Origin: Phialophora verrucosa
Lineage: Eukaryota; Ascomycota; Eurotiomycetes; Chaetothyriales; Herpotrichiellaceae
Length of the DNA stretch: 64,000 nucleotides
Assembly (NCBI GenBank): GCA_002099365.1
Contig: MSED01000014.1
Span: 62,001-126,000, forward strand
Reading direction: 5' to 3'
In this document: positions 1 to 10,624 of the stretch, one piece after another
Position numbering within the stretch: the stretch's first letter is position 1
Layout: the number at the start of each line of letters is the position of its first letter
Program-made: the position numbers and the translations under genes
The notes under the pieces: generated by a model
Seen by the model: only the letters and a program-made list of their open reading frames with translations
What the model was told of the DNA's origin: nothing
Databases searched by the model: none

Positions 1-3000
1 GTCTTGGAAGTGCACGAGATCCAGAGCGAGGACGATCCTGAAAAGGACAAACCAGCAGAGCTGCAGTTTCTGGCCAGGAGCCGCTACCAGGCAGAGGAGG
101 CGATCGTTGCAGTGCAGTGGTTGAACAAATCAGTTTTAGCGGTCCTCACCATAACCCAGCAACTGCTGATCATCGAAGATTTGACTATGCATGTTACAGA
201 AGCTTTCGACCTTCTGAGAAAGAACGTCTATCATGCAGACCTCTATTCTCAACAACTGAGAGCCATCATAGAGCAACTTGACGAAGAGGACACCTCGATG
301 CATGGGGTTGTCGCAGACGCATTTCATATGAGTTTCCGAGCCTATAAGGGGCGGTTGTTCCTGCTTGCCGTCAATGATATCTGGACAGGAGTTCTGACAA
401 ATTGGGCCGATCGACTTTTGGCCATGATCAATATCGGCGACTTTATCGGTGCAATTCGACTTGCCGCAAAGTACTACCAGGGAGAAGGGGAAAAAGCGAC
501 CATTGGACTCCCCGAAGATGACAATATACGCGCAAGTCTAGTCCGACAAAAACTCGTCGAGATGATGACCGCGTCTTTGAAGTACGCCTTCGGCAAGAAT
601 CAACAGGCCGGGAATGATCAGATTGAGAAGCCTCAGATGGTCGAGCTTGCAGATGCTTGTATCAAAGCGTGCCTCATCATGAATGATCAAGACTTCCTTT
701 TCGAGGATGTCTTTTCGTGGTATGACGAGCATGAGCAGGGGCCTTTGTTCGTCGACGTCTTGGAGCCGTATATTCTCGACCAAGCCGTTACATCAGTGCC
801 TCCACCTGCTCTGAAGACTCTGATCAACCATTTTGCTCAGACCCACACCCCGTCGGTCCTGGAGGAGATCATCTGCATGCTCGACACTTCGACCATGGAC
901 ATTGATCAGGTGACAACTCTCTGCAAACGACACGGCCTGTACGATGCCTACATCTATGTCTGGACGAAGGCTCTCCACGACTATACCACACCTTTGACGA
1001 TCCTCCTCGATTTTGCTGACAGCGAAGAGGTTTTGCGCCAACAAACGGTCGACGTTGTTGATGGAGATGCTTCAGCTCAGAAAATTTTCCCATACATCTC
1101 CTTCATCTTGACGGGTCGAGTATATCCTACCGGGAATCCGATGGACGATGAAGAGGCTGCCAACGCCAAAGGCCAGGTTTACGACTTCTTCTTTTCTGGG
1201 GGTTCAAGAGCAAATGGGATTCACAAGAGAAGAAGCGACGCTAGCTTGAAAGCCGCAACCTCTTTCGGAAATCTCTCTCGTGTTCTCCGTTTCGATACCG
1301 CCAGCTTTATTGCGGCCATGAACGAGGCATTCGAAGATAGCTATCTGAATTCGGCGGATGATGACCCTCTTAACAGCCTCCATATAGGCCAAGCTTCGGC
1401 GTCGCGGACCTACACTCGCCAATATGTGGTCCGGATCCTGCTAGAAATCATGTCGGCTGACTTCGACCCCGACGATTCCATCTACTTGGATATGTTCATC
1501 GCTCGCAATCTGGCCAAGTATCCTCAGTACCTGGTCCTCTCAGGGACAATACTACAGGAACTTTTCGGTCGCCTCTGCCACTACCCGGAGGACGACATGC
1601 GTGAAGATGCTCAGCTCAGTGTAGAATACCTCCTTTCTATCTACCAGCCGCCAAATGTACTGGAATTTGTCCCACTGCTCCGACAGGCCAGGTTCTATCG
1701 GGTTCTGAAGTCTGTGTTTAAGCAGGAGCGCCGATACGCTGACATGGTATCCACGTTCTTTCTTGACACCGAAGACCAAGAGGGTGTATTCCCTGCAATC
1801 ACCGAGTGCCTGCGAGCCGAGTCGCCCGTGGCCGATCAACAGCGGAGAGATGTCAGAGAGACGGTGCAGCGGCATGCCCTGGACCTCGTCACGATCGATG
1901 TCCGGAGGACTGCTGCCACCATTGACGAGGCTGCGCCGGACATGCATCATATCTTCATACAGGTGTTGTCTGATGATGATTTTGCGCAGTACGAGTACCT
2001 CCGTACGATTCTTGAGCCGGATGACAAGCTCCGTGGTCGCCGCACATATAGCCATGCGCTTATGGAATCGTATGTGCGCCTTTTGTGTCAATTTGACCCC
2101 TCACATGTCAGAGATTATGTCGAAAACATCAAGGTGGGCGACATCCGGCTTGCAGAGGTGCTCCCAACCATTGAGGACAGCGGTATCATCGATGCTGTTG
2201 TGATCTTACAACTTCGGCAAGGTCAAGTCAAGGAAGCGATGGATCGCCTGACCAAACATTTGTTCTTTTTAGGCTCTACGCTCAAGGGCTTGAAAACCGA
2301 CTTCGTTGAACAGGGGGATGATGCCTCCGTCCACCATCCAATCACCGGCGTCCTAGAGGCATTGGAGAAGTACAGCCGAGTGGGCATCTGGCTCTGTCAG
2401 GGCCAGATGAAGAACGCCCCGAAGGCGCCCACAGTCTCCAAATCACCGAGACGGACGGCAAGTGCAACACGAGCATTATCCTTGGAGGAAATCCTTTGGC
2501 TTGAACTCATTCTCTGCGTGGTCAGCATCGCTCGAGACGTTTCAGTCAAGGGCGTGCTAGACGCCACGACTGACCGAGGCGAAAGAGACGTTGAGATCAC
2601 AACTGTCCTGCGGACTGCGATCCAGCAGATCTTTACGGCACTCCTGACCAGTACCGCATCAATGCGTGACACGGCTGCCGGTAGGGATATGATGTTCTTG
2701 CGCATTTTACGAGCATTCCTGTCTCATGCGGCCGACGCAAGCCCCTCCTTGTCAGAATTGCGGCATGTCATCAGTTCGATATTTTCAGCATATGCATATG
2801 AGGAGTCCCTTCTAGCTCTGTCGAATGCCATGCTGGACAAAGATGTATTCGTCCACCTCGACGAAGTGACAAGTCTCAGGCTGCGGGGTTGGAGACCTCG
2901 AGGCCAGGTATGCGAAGTTTGTCGCCGGCGGATCTGGGGACCGGGGATGGGAGAAAAGGTGTGGGAACAATGGCAGAAAAGGGAAGAAGCTAGACTTAAT

Positions 3001-3255
3001 CGGCGCCGACGCATTCAACAAGGCGACCCCGCGGACGAAGAAGAAGAGAGCGCTCGAGGGAAGGGCAAGGCGAGCGTCGGAGTGAGCTCGCAGGAGGCGC
3101 TCGAAGTCGACAGCCCGGGTGGATCTAATGCTTTAGGAGAAGACCTCGGCCCCCTCGTCGTTTTCTCCTGCCGACATGTATACCACCAAAAGTGCCTGGG
3201 ACAGGTACAAGGAGAGGACGGTGTTCCTCAGCTAGTCTGCCCGGCTTGTCTATAG
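1..3255 (+). CDS. VPS8: Vps8, CORVET tethering subunit (C-terminal part, 5' truncated by window edge)
   Basis: The frame is open from base 1 to the TAG ending at 3255, about 1084 residues; family members are usually around 1300-1600, so the N-terminal beta-propeller part lies outside the window. Vps8 is the Rab5-binding subunit of the CORVET complex, which tethers early endosomes on the way to the vacuole. The visible part is a long helical-repeat protein ending in a RING-H2-like zinc finger: CEVCRRRIWGPG near residue 970, then an acidic/basic linker, then a CRHVYHQKCLG segment and a terminal CPACL. The split finger with a long low-complexity insert is typical of fungal Vps8. No intron is visible in this part. 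The first ATG in the frame is internal, so no start should be assigned here. The family call is based on overall sequence character plus the C-terminal finger. Confidence 0.85.
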   Translation, partial: VLEVHEIQSEDDPEKDKPAELQFLARSRYQAEEAIVAVQWLNKSVLAVLTITQQLLIIEDLTMHVTEAFDLLRKNVYHADLYSQQLRAIIEQLDEEDTSMHGVVADAFHMSFRAYKGRLFLLAVNDIWTGVLTNWADRLLAMINIGDFIGAIRLAAKYYQGEGEKATIGLPEDDNIRASLVRQKLVEMMTASLKYAFGKNQQAGNDQIEKPQMVELADACIKACLIMNDQDFLFEDVFSWYDEHEQGPLFVDVLEPYILDQAVTSVPPPALKTLINHFAQTHTPSVLEEIICMLDTSTMDIDQVTTLCKRHGLYDAYIYVWTKALHDYTTPLTILLDFADSEEVLRQQTVDVVDGDASAQKIFPYISFILTGRVYPTGNPMDDEEAANAKGQVYDFFFSGGSRANGIHKRRSDASLKAATSFGNLSRVLRFDTASFIAAMNEAFEDSYLNSADDDPLNSLHIGQASASRTYTRQYVVRILLEIMSADFDPDDSIYLDMFIARNLAKYPQYLVLSGTILQELFGRLCHYPEDDMREDAQLSVEYLLSIYQPPNVLEFVPLLRQARFYRVLKSVFKQERRYADMVSTFFLDTEDQEGVFPAITECLRAESPVADQQRRDVRETVQRHALDLVTIDVRRTAATIDEAAPDMHHIFIQVLSDDDFAQYEYLRTILEPDDKLRGRRTYSHALMESYVRLLCQFDPSHVRDYVENIKVGDIRLAEVLPTIEDSGIIDAVVILQLRQGQVKEAMDRLTKHLFFLGSTLKGLKTDFVEQGDDASVHHPITGVLEALEKYSRVGIWLCQGQMKNAPKAPTVSKSPRRTASATRALSLEEILWLELILCVVSIARDVSVKGVLDATTDRGERDVEITTVLRTAIQQIFTALLTSTASMRDTAAGRDMMFLRILRAFLSHAADASPSLSELRHVISSIFSAYAYEESLLALSNAMLDKDVFVHLDEVTSLRLRGWRPRGQVCEVCRRRIWGPGMGEKVWEQWQKREEARLNRRRRIQQGDPADEEEESARGKGKASVGVSSQEALEVDSPGGSNALGEDLGPLVVFSCRHVYHQKCLGQVQGEDGVPQLVCPACL

Positions 3256-4362
3256 CTGGGAACATTGAAGAGTAGACGTCAGTTCCTTGCGTGCTAAGGA
3301 ATTGCCATGCCCCTTACGGAGTACATTGGGAAGCCCCCCATCGGCCTGACACACGGAATGTTTCGGAGTCGACGCGAAGAATCCAGCCTCGCACGTGACC
3401 GGACCACTACGGCCTCCGATTGGTGGATCGGCAGCCGCTTAGCCGCGTGATGGGTCCGCCGCGTCGTCCCCTTTTTCTTGCCCTCGCACGCCTCCTCGTC
3501 ACGACGTGTTCGCTCCAGCCACGCATGCACATCATGGCTGCCATGGTCAATGCGGGACAGCCTATCAGGCTGATCGACCCTTGCGCCCGCCTCGTCGCGT
3601 TTCACTTGTGCGGAGAAGATACACGAAAGCGACAGACTACCTCTGCGGCCAAGGTTTCATGCTATTCTGGCCCTCACGGTTCGCCGATGGCCCCCTCTCT
3701 CTCCAGGATTGATCACGGACGCAGTTCACTGGCAGGAGTGTGCCTTTCCCTCCTTAATCAGCGTTCGCACAGCCATTCATGGCGGTCGAACACTTTTCGC
3801 CACTGGCATGATAGTGCTGGCCCGGCCTTGGTCTGGGTAATGTACTGGGTACACCTGGTACTTGTACGGGTAGTGTGCGAGTCTGTCGTCCTGCTGACCC
3901 GCCCGCGCACGTACGCTCGAGGACGCTTCTCCTCAACCCCTTACCTGCATAGCCAGCGCGTTGGAAAAAGTCAAATGTACCAATCCGCGAGGCTGATGGA
4001 TCTGCACGTCAGCAAGGCGTCTGTGCATTCTTCGGCGCGCTCCTTGGATGGCGGCGTATCGACCGAGCCAGCTGATGGGCCCCACCCCTTCGCACACGCA
4101 TCTGGACCAGCCTCGCCCCTATCCGTATGCTCCTCACGACACCCTCTCGAGACATGTACATATTTCGCGCTTTTGTCCCTCACGGATGGTCTGTTCTTTC
4201 TTCTCGTGAAGGGTTCGTTACGTCTTGTGCTTTATCCGTCTTTGTTTCCTTCCGCCAGCCTACTGTGCGTCCACTCCTTTGTCCAGTTTGCATATCTGCT
4301 GCAGCTGTCGCTCCTTTCTTCAGTCGATCCTTTAGCATATCCCCCCTTCATTATCAGCAAAG
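3256..4362. other. Intergenic: VPS8 3' end and GH16 promoter
   Basis: About 1.1 kb without a supportable gene. A 9-mer TACGGAGTA sits at 3315-3323, 60 bp past the VPS8 stop, and recurs elsewhere in the window. The last 150 bases before the GH16 ATG are pyrimidine-rich, as in many fungal core promoters. A frame open from 3420 to 4460 has no domain and overlaps the GH16 signal-peptide exon, so it is not called. Confidence 0.6.
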
Positions 4363-6044
4363 ATGAATATGTGGTCTTCTTCTATTTTGGTCACCCTGGT
4401 GGGGCTGTTGGTCTCTTTCAGCACGGCTGGATACGTGCTCGAGGACGACTACAGCCCTGATCAATTTTTTTCCATGTTCGACTTCTTCACCGTATGTACC
4501 CTCGCTTCCCTCTTCCATTGTCAAAAGCTAACGAGCGTGACCAGGACGCGGACCCGACGAACGGCTATGTGCAATATGTCGGCCAAAGCACCGCCCAGCA
4601 AGGCGGCCTCATCAACAACGACAACGGCGCCATCTATATGGGCGTGGACCACACCAACGTGGCCTCGGGCTCGGGCAGACAGAGCGTCCGGCTAACGAGC
4701 AAGAAATCCTACACCCACGGTCTCATCGTGCTCGACTTGTCGCACATGCCCGGCGGCATCTGCGGCACGTGGCCCGCTTTCTGGACCGTGGGGCCCAACT
4801 GGCCCAACGCGGGAGAAATCGACATCATCGAAGGCGTCAACTCGCAGCGCGCGAACTCCATGGCCCTGCACACCCGCCAGGGCTGCAGCGTCGCCAACAA
4901 CGGCCTGTTCTCCGGCCGAGTGTCGACGCCCAACTGCGACGTCAAGGCCGCGGGCCAGCCCGGCAACGCGGGCTGCGCGATCCTCACGCCCAACGATCAA
5001 AGCTACGGCACGGGCTTCAACCAGGGCCAAGGAGGCGTCTACGCCACCGAGTGGACCTCCCAGGCCATCAACATCTGGTTCTTCCCCCGCGGGGCCATCC
5101 CCGCGGACCTGTCGTCGTCGAGCGAGAATCCGGACCCGAGCGGCTGGGGCCAGCCGATGGCCTCGTTCTCCGAGTCGGGATGCGACATCGACCAGTTCTT
5201 CAACGACCACCAGATCGTGTTTGACACGACCTTTTGCGGCGACTGGGCGGGCAACGCCGCCGTGTGGGCGTCGGATCCGGTCTGCGGCTCCCAGGCCCCG
5301 ACCTGCCAGGCCTTTGTGCAGAACAACCCCTCGGCCTTCCAGGACGCGTACTGGACCGTCAATTCCCTCAAGGTCTACCAATCGTCGGGCGCCGAGGGGC
5401 CGCCCGCCAGCGTCACGGCGTCGGTGCCGTTCCCCGGTCCACCGTCGGGGGTTCCACCCATCGGACCACCGCCCGTCTCTCCCACGACAAGCGCCTTCCC
5501 GTACAGCGGCGGCGGTGGTGGTGGTTACGGCGGCGGACGCCACACGCGCACCTTCGGCGACTGGGGCGCGAATTTTGTCGCCGAACCGTCCGCCGCGCTG
5601 TCCCCATCGGCGTCTCTGTCCATGACATTCGACGCGAGGGCCCCGACCGCGACCGTTGGGCCGCCCCTTCCCGTGATGTCGACGACCCCTTCGGACGCCA
5701 ATCCCGACGACACCCAAGCGGCCCCGGACCCGGGCGCGGTCACGAACAAATACATGACCGTCGCCGCGCTGGGGGAAGAAGATTTCCGGCCCGTTTCCGG
5801 CGCTCGTCCCACTTACGCGCATACGCACGCCCACCCCCGGCGCCGCCATTCCCACTCCAATCCTCATTTCAGCCAACGCGAGGACGAGGGCCAGGCCAGG
5901 CGCGACGCGACGGTCCAGCCGAGGTCCCCCGAAGAGGGTGGACGCCTCGGCGGTCCCGTGGCGGAGGCGTTCAGGACGCACCTGTCGAGACATCGGCGGC
6001 ATCTCTTTAGGCATGCCTTTCCGGAGGCGGGGAGTGAAGAATGA
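4363..6044 (+). CDS. Secreted glycoside hydrolase family 16 endo-beta-1,3(4)-glucanase
   Basis: Model join(4363..4491,4545..6044), 542 residues; a 53-nt GT..AG intron with a GCTAAC branch site separates the signal-peptide exon from the rest. Residues 1-22 are a signal peptide, so the enzyme acts outside the cell on beta-glucan (own wall remodelling or substrate). The GH16 catalytic motif EIDIIEG is intact, with nucleophile Glu134, Asp136 and acid/base Glu139. Flanking text (GLIVLDLSHMPGGICGTWPAFW, GPNWPNAG, later DFTFCGDWAG-like) matches fungal mixed-linked glucanases. After about residue 330 comes a 200-residue low-complexity tail: Pro/Ser, a Gly run around 5508-5540, then a His/Arg-rich hydrophilic end. 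There is no C-terminal hydrophobic segment, so no GPI anchor. Codon third positions are very GC-rich, which leaves long antisense frames open. Start chosen at the ATG giving the signal peptide. Confidence 0.9.
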
Positions 6045-6549
6045 AACAGTGGAGAGAGAGAGAGAGAGAGAGAAAGAATGTGGCGGGATCTCTGGTGTGA
6101 ACGCAACGAAAGAAGGGGAAGAAACTCTAACGAAGCATAACGAATGATGGAATGCATCATGGTACAGGTCCCAAGTACAAGGACTCTCGGAGAACAAGCA
6201 CGAGGACGTATATGGATTTGGTCTTTGGTTTGGTTTGGACGTTGAAATGGAACTGCAATGCATATGCATGAAGTGAAAGCGGCATGGATGCGCATGGATG
6301 CATGCGCTGGATATTGCGACATGTTACTGGGAAACGAATTGAAATGAGATGAGATATAGATTTGATACCCTCCGCAAGGTTGCATCGCGAACTCAAACTA
6401 CTTTCATTGATGACTGACATAGATGTGAAGTTTTCCACGTGTGACAACTCGTCTCTAAGTGGTACATTGTCCTAATAGCTCTAGGCATGGTCGCGGGCGT
6501 CGGTTGCTCTGCTGGCAGCACCTTCTCCCCCTTGTCGAACAAGTCCTTT
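6045..6549. other. Intergenic between convergent GH16 and SnoaL-like gene; (GA)n microsatellite
   Basis: A (GA)11 tract lies at 6052-6073, eight bases after the GH16 stop, so within its 3' UTR. The rest is a convergent 3'-3' spacer rich in ATGGATGC-type short repeats near 6284-6306. No gene is seen. Confidence 0.6.
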
Positions 6550-7282
6550 TTAAGGCTCCCGGTCTGCGGCACCCGGCTCGTTTAAGCCCAAAGAATCGCC
6601 ACTCGTCCAGTTGACATCCAGAAACAAATACGAGATCTTCCATTTGTTCCCCCCGCCGTCATCCTTGCGGAAGATCCAGTAGTAGTAGCCGCCTTCTTGG
6701 AATGTCTTGCCGAGGTCGTGCCCGTCGGTGCCGCAGATGGCGTGGAGTGTTGTGCGGGCATACGCGGCATTCTCCGTATAAGGATCGAATGTTATGGTGA
6801 AATTTGAGGAGGCGTGCTGTCCTTTCGATCAGACATTTTGCCATCTTCCGTGAAGAAGGCCCCTTTCCCGTGGCGTAGCCTCATGGATCGGTGGAGCTCA
6901 CCAGCATTCGATAGAACCTTGTCTCAGCATTCATAGCCCATTTCGCCAGGCCCTCCTTGCCCTTATGGTTGCCAAAGGGGTATGTGACATCGCAATCGTC
7001 CGTAAACAGGTTCACCCACTTGTCGATCGCAACATGGTCAACCATACAGACGTCCAGGACATAGGCGTACTCGTTCAAGAGGTTGGTTATCTGTTGGTGT
7101 TCGTACAGGTATCTAACTCTGTCTTCCAACGTTTGAGGCTCGGCCAACGAGGACGACGACTTGGGGTTGGTGTTCTTGGTCCCATTCCGAGCGCCATTAG
7201 CGTACGATATTGGCTCTGAGCGGGAGTATTCGAGATATGAGAGCGGATGTTTAAGTGGTAGTAATGCTGGTCGTGGACTCAT
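6550..7282 (-). CDS. SnoaL-like (NTF2-fold) protein, copy 1
   Basis: Model complement(join(6550..6816,6902..7282)), 215 residues, one 85-nt intron in phase 0. The protein has the SnoaL-like cone-barrel pattern used by small dehydratases, cyclases and isomerases: a helical start (ITNLLNEYAYVLD), LFTDDCDVTYPFG, a G-x-E-G turn, then ASSNFTITFDP, TFQEGGYYYWIFRK and a last strand ending in NWTSGDSLGLNEPG. The first 45 residues are low complexity. It is clearly paralogous to the gene at 13232-13804, sharing YP(F/Y)G, SNF, GG(Y/F)Y.WI.RK and (N/T)WT(S/T)G(D/E). It lies directly downstream of the Zn2Cys6 gene on the same strand. Substrate unknown; fungal members often sit in catabolic or secondary-metabolite loci. 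The intron removes a stop codon just after the donor, so an intronless reading would be truncated. Confidence 0.82.
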
Positions 7283-7646
7283 CGTTGAATCGATTCGGGC
7301 AACCCTTCTTGGATTTCCGTATTAGAGCCAAAGAGTGTCTGACCCTAATGTAGAGAGGAGTTCAAATGCACCAGTGAGTACCACGCAAAACCGACCTCCA
7401 CGATCGTACGCTCGTCTTGGAGATGAACATCACGCGGGGTCCTACATGCCATGCAGAATCCCTCGCTTCCCCATACTGTGGAGAGATGCTCCACGCATTC
7501 CAATTGGCTGCAGCCATACTTCCGGTCTGCGATTGCCTTCGGAAGAGATACAAACAACCTCTTTCGAAGTTCAACTTGCGTTGCAGGCACAGCTTGTCCA
7601 ATGTGGCTTTCTGACAGCAAGGGCCCAGACCCGAGTAGACCCTCCG
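7283..7646 (-). promoter_or_regulatory. Spacer between Zn2Cys6 gene and SnoaL-like copy 1 (promoter of the latter)
   Basis: A 364-bp same-strand spacer that must hold the regulator's 3' end and the SnoaL promoter. I see no clear consensus site and no gene. Confidence 0.4.
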
Positions 7647-10235
7647 TTATTCTGCATCTGGGGTGGCATAGTAATAGAACCCTTCCCCCTCGGGTGTCCA
7701 GTGGGGGCTGGTGCGGTTCAGCTGAGAGCTAAGCCCGAGCATATCGCCTTGTGGTGAGGTCTCCGAGAAGGTCATGTCGAAATTGAACCTTGGAATGTCG
7801 AATCCTGGGACATCGAAGCCCGGAATGAAATTCAAGATCTGGTCTGGCGACTCCAGGTTCGGGACGTTGTAAGCAGCGTGAATGTCTGTGGTAGTACTGG
7901 GCGTGTCTCCTGCCACGTAGCCGACCGTCACCTTTCTCAGTAGCCGACGCAGTTTTTCGGCTGCCACTCGCGCAAATGGCAAGGCTTCCCGGTGTGTTGC
8001 GAAGAACGCCGCGGCAGATTCGATGATGTCGATGATCTTGCTGCGGTCGGGCGTGGAAGCTGCCAGTATCTCCTGGGCCGAGTCGCTTCTCACATACAGC
8101 AGAAGCGTCAAGGTTCCGTTCCAAAGATAGCCCATGGCATGGAACAGAGCAGCTTGAAGGGTGCCCGAGCTGCCTGGATTGATGGACGAGATAGTGAGTT
8201 GCACGAGCGACATGGCCATCTCAATACACTTGGAAGCAGCGAGGATGGATTCGTCCTTCACCTCCATTTGCTTTTCCCGTTTCTGCACAACCAGGTTAAG
8301 GAAGGCACGGTACAGGAGGATTCGGAGGTTCAGATAGCCTGGTATTTTGGTAATCAATTAAACCATTCTTGTCAGCTTCCAAGCGAATGATGAACTCACG
8401 AAGCCGTATTATGAGCCCATGGGGCTCCTTTGACCATGTCGAATCGTGATACCAGCTGTCGTACCAGGCGCGAATCGCGGCATCCGCCGCACGGAGAGCC
8501 GCCGCTCGTTCGCGGACCCCGGAATGCTTGAAAGCCAGTGAATAGACTTGTTCATAAGCATCCCAGGCTAGATACGAGAATTGTCGCATCCGTTCAAGGT
8601 ATTGAAGGTCAATGGGCGAAGTGTCCAGAGGAAAGGGTCGGACGTCAACTTCTCGCGGTTGGATGCCGCATGGACGTCCGGACAGAGCAGCAAGTTCCCT
8701 GCCGAGGGTCAGAAATCTAGACCGGTACGAGATGTATCGTGACCTACGTCTCATATATGAAAAGACACCTGTAGGAACGTCAATGTCCTATCCATCCGGG
8801 AGGGGGCTAGCACTGGCGAGACTCACCACCAAGTTGCGCACCAGCCATTGATGTCGAGTACGTGAGCATCCACCGGCAAGAGCTCCCGGTGCATGCCAAT
8901 GGCATAACCTACCCTTGCCGCCGCTCCCAGCATCGCATATGCTTCGTGAAGCCTTTGTTGATTGAAGAGCCAGATAAACTTTCAGCACTCTTAGTATCAA
9001 GTAAGTCGACCAATGCAGAGTGCGTAACACTCACAGCAAGGAACATCGAGTTCACAGCAGACATGTCGCCACCAGAAAATGGCACATCGGCGAATGTGGA
9101 TTTTGCCAAGTTGAAACAAATTTCGCCATGGGATGACCCAAGTGCATCTTCTCGGACCTTGTCGTCCGGATCGACCGTGCTGCATTGATGTCCGTGGGCC
9201 AGGACCATGTACAGAACAGCAGCCCACAACTCGTACCCTTTCCCCTCCGTGGGCAACCCTTCCCAAAAGTTCCTATACCGTTCCATAAACGTCACGCGGT
9301 TCAGGATGGGATAGAGGCGGTGAGCAGTCTGGAAGTATCGATTCACATATTCGTCGGCCGTTGACCTGGGTGGCAAGGATGCCCCGGTGACTTGGGCAAA
9401 TCGAAGATTGGCTGTATTGTCAAGCCACAGCTTGGCTCTGTTGAGAGGCCACTCTACCCGAGACGTAGACTGCTGTTCCTCAACCTCCTCTTCCGCTTCG
9501 ACTGCATTGATAATGGCATTGGGCGAAGAGCCTCCATAGAACTCCGGGTTTCGCGTCCCGATGGTCAGATAGTTGACGCCTCGCAGCAGTTGGGCCATGT
9601 CGTCTTCGTTCTGGCCTGGTGCTGACAAGGGCCCGTATACTTGGTCGGAGTGACGGGGAGGGCTGCCACCGGTGTCATTCCGGTCGCGATTTGCCGTATA
9701 GCCTTCGTATACCCGCAGGCGATCTTCAAGCTGGGCTATCCTTCTACAGGCAGGGACTGTGAGACGACGCTATGGCCGGACGAGGCACGTTGACTCACTT
9801 CATCGCCCTTGCTAGGGTGAGCTTCTCTGTTGCTCGAACGTCTCCTCCATAATGACACTGGCAGTCGATGTCAGCTGCCGTAACGAAACGCGACAGCGGA
9901 GTGGCGGTCGAGGCCTCACCGGAAGTGCATTTTCTTGACACGTTTTGCACGGACTGCCTCCGTTACACTTTGAACTCTGGTCAGTTTCTGTTTTGAGAGG
10001 AAGGATACGGTTTTTGTAGGTGTACCTTCCTGCGGAGTGCTCTGCAATTGGAACAAGCCTGCTCAGTTTTGGTTCTCTTCACCCCTGTCTGACCAGAGGC
10101 GACCACCGCAGGCGACGAGAGGCTCGATTCATGTTCTCTTTTCCGGTCAGGTGCGATCTCTCTATATTGAAGCATCGCATTGTCGCTAGATAACTGGTTT
10201 GATTCAGGGTTGCCAGTTATGACAGGATTCGACAT
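7647..10235 (-). CDS. Zn2Cys6 (GAL4-type) transcription factor with fungal_trans domain
   Basis: Model complement(join(7647..8338,8400..8698,8748..8768,8827..8978,9035..9743,9799..9857,9920..9967,10026..10235)), 729 residues, eight exons, all phases consistent. The zinc cluster is canonical once spliced: Cys61-x2-Cys64-x6-Cys71-x5-Cys77-x2-Cys80-x6-Cys87, spread over the first three exons. A short coiled-coil follows (RIAQLEDRLRVYEG). The middle-homology region includes FLAFIWLFNQQRLHEAYAML and GYAIGMHREL, then a conserved WW and LSGRPCGI. Exon 6 is only 21 nt. The C-terminus is acidic and Phe/Pro-rich, a likely activation region. It sits between the sugar transporter and SnoaL copy 1 on the same strand, so a role as pathway-specific regulator of this locus is the natural inference, not proven. 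Confidence 0.88.
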
Positions 10236-10624
10236 ATTGCAAAGTGAGCCGCCGGCAAATCACTCCAACTTGACCATCAACTCACCAACCTCTGGGGAAA
10301 GATGAGTCAGCCTCATCTACAGTAGCGCCGCGTACCCCACAGATTAATGAAGACGGACCTCAAGCTACATTTACTCTTTATCAGTATTCATCCGCTAGTT
10401 GCATCGGACCTGTTCCGGATGATGTTGTGGGCACGGTCTAGACATCACTTCCTGCTCTTCCTCGTCCTAATGAAACTGCGCAATGATCAGAGAACCCATT
10501 AATTCTACTAGATACGTTTTTGCTGCTTCTTTTCTGGCTGCTCTCTGGTAGCCTTCACTCCCACACATCTTCCACCCGCCAGCCGCCTGCTCTTCCAGCT
10601 CAGTGACCACGCCATCACGCCGTT
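10236..10624 (-). promoter_or_regulatory. Promoter region of the Zn2Cys6 gene
   Basis: A 389-bp spacer between the regulator's ATG and the transporter's stop. It is more AT-rich than its neighbours; no element could be named with confidence. Confidence 0.4.

Noticed and set aside
3420..4460. 1041-nt open frame upstream of and overlapping the GH16 signal-peptide exon
   Set aside because: No domain, Arg/Ser/His-rich low-information translation, and it runs through the GH16 promoter and start in another frame.
4692..6269. 525-codon antisense frame over the GH16 gene
   Set aside because: Open only because of GC-rich third codon positions; Arg/Gly/Val-rich with no family match, while the plus strand has a full GH16 domain.
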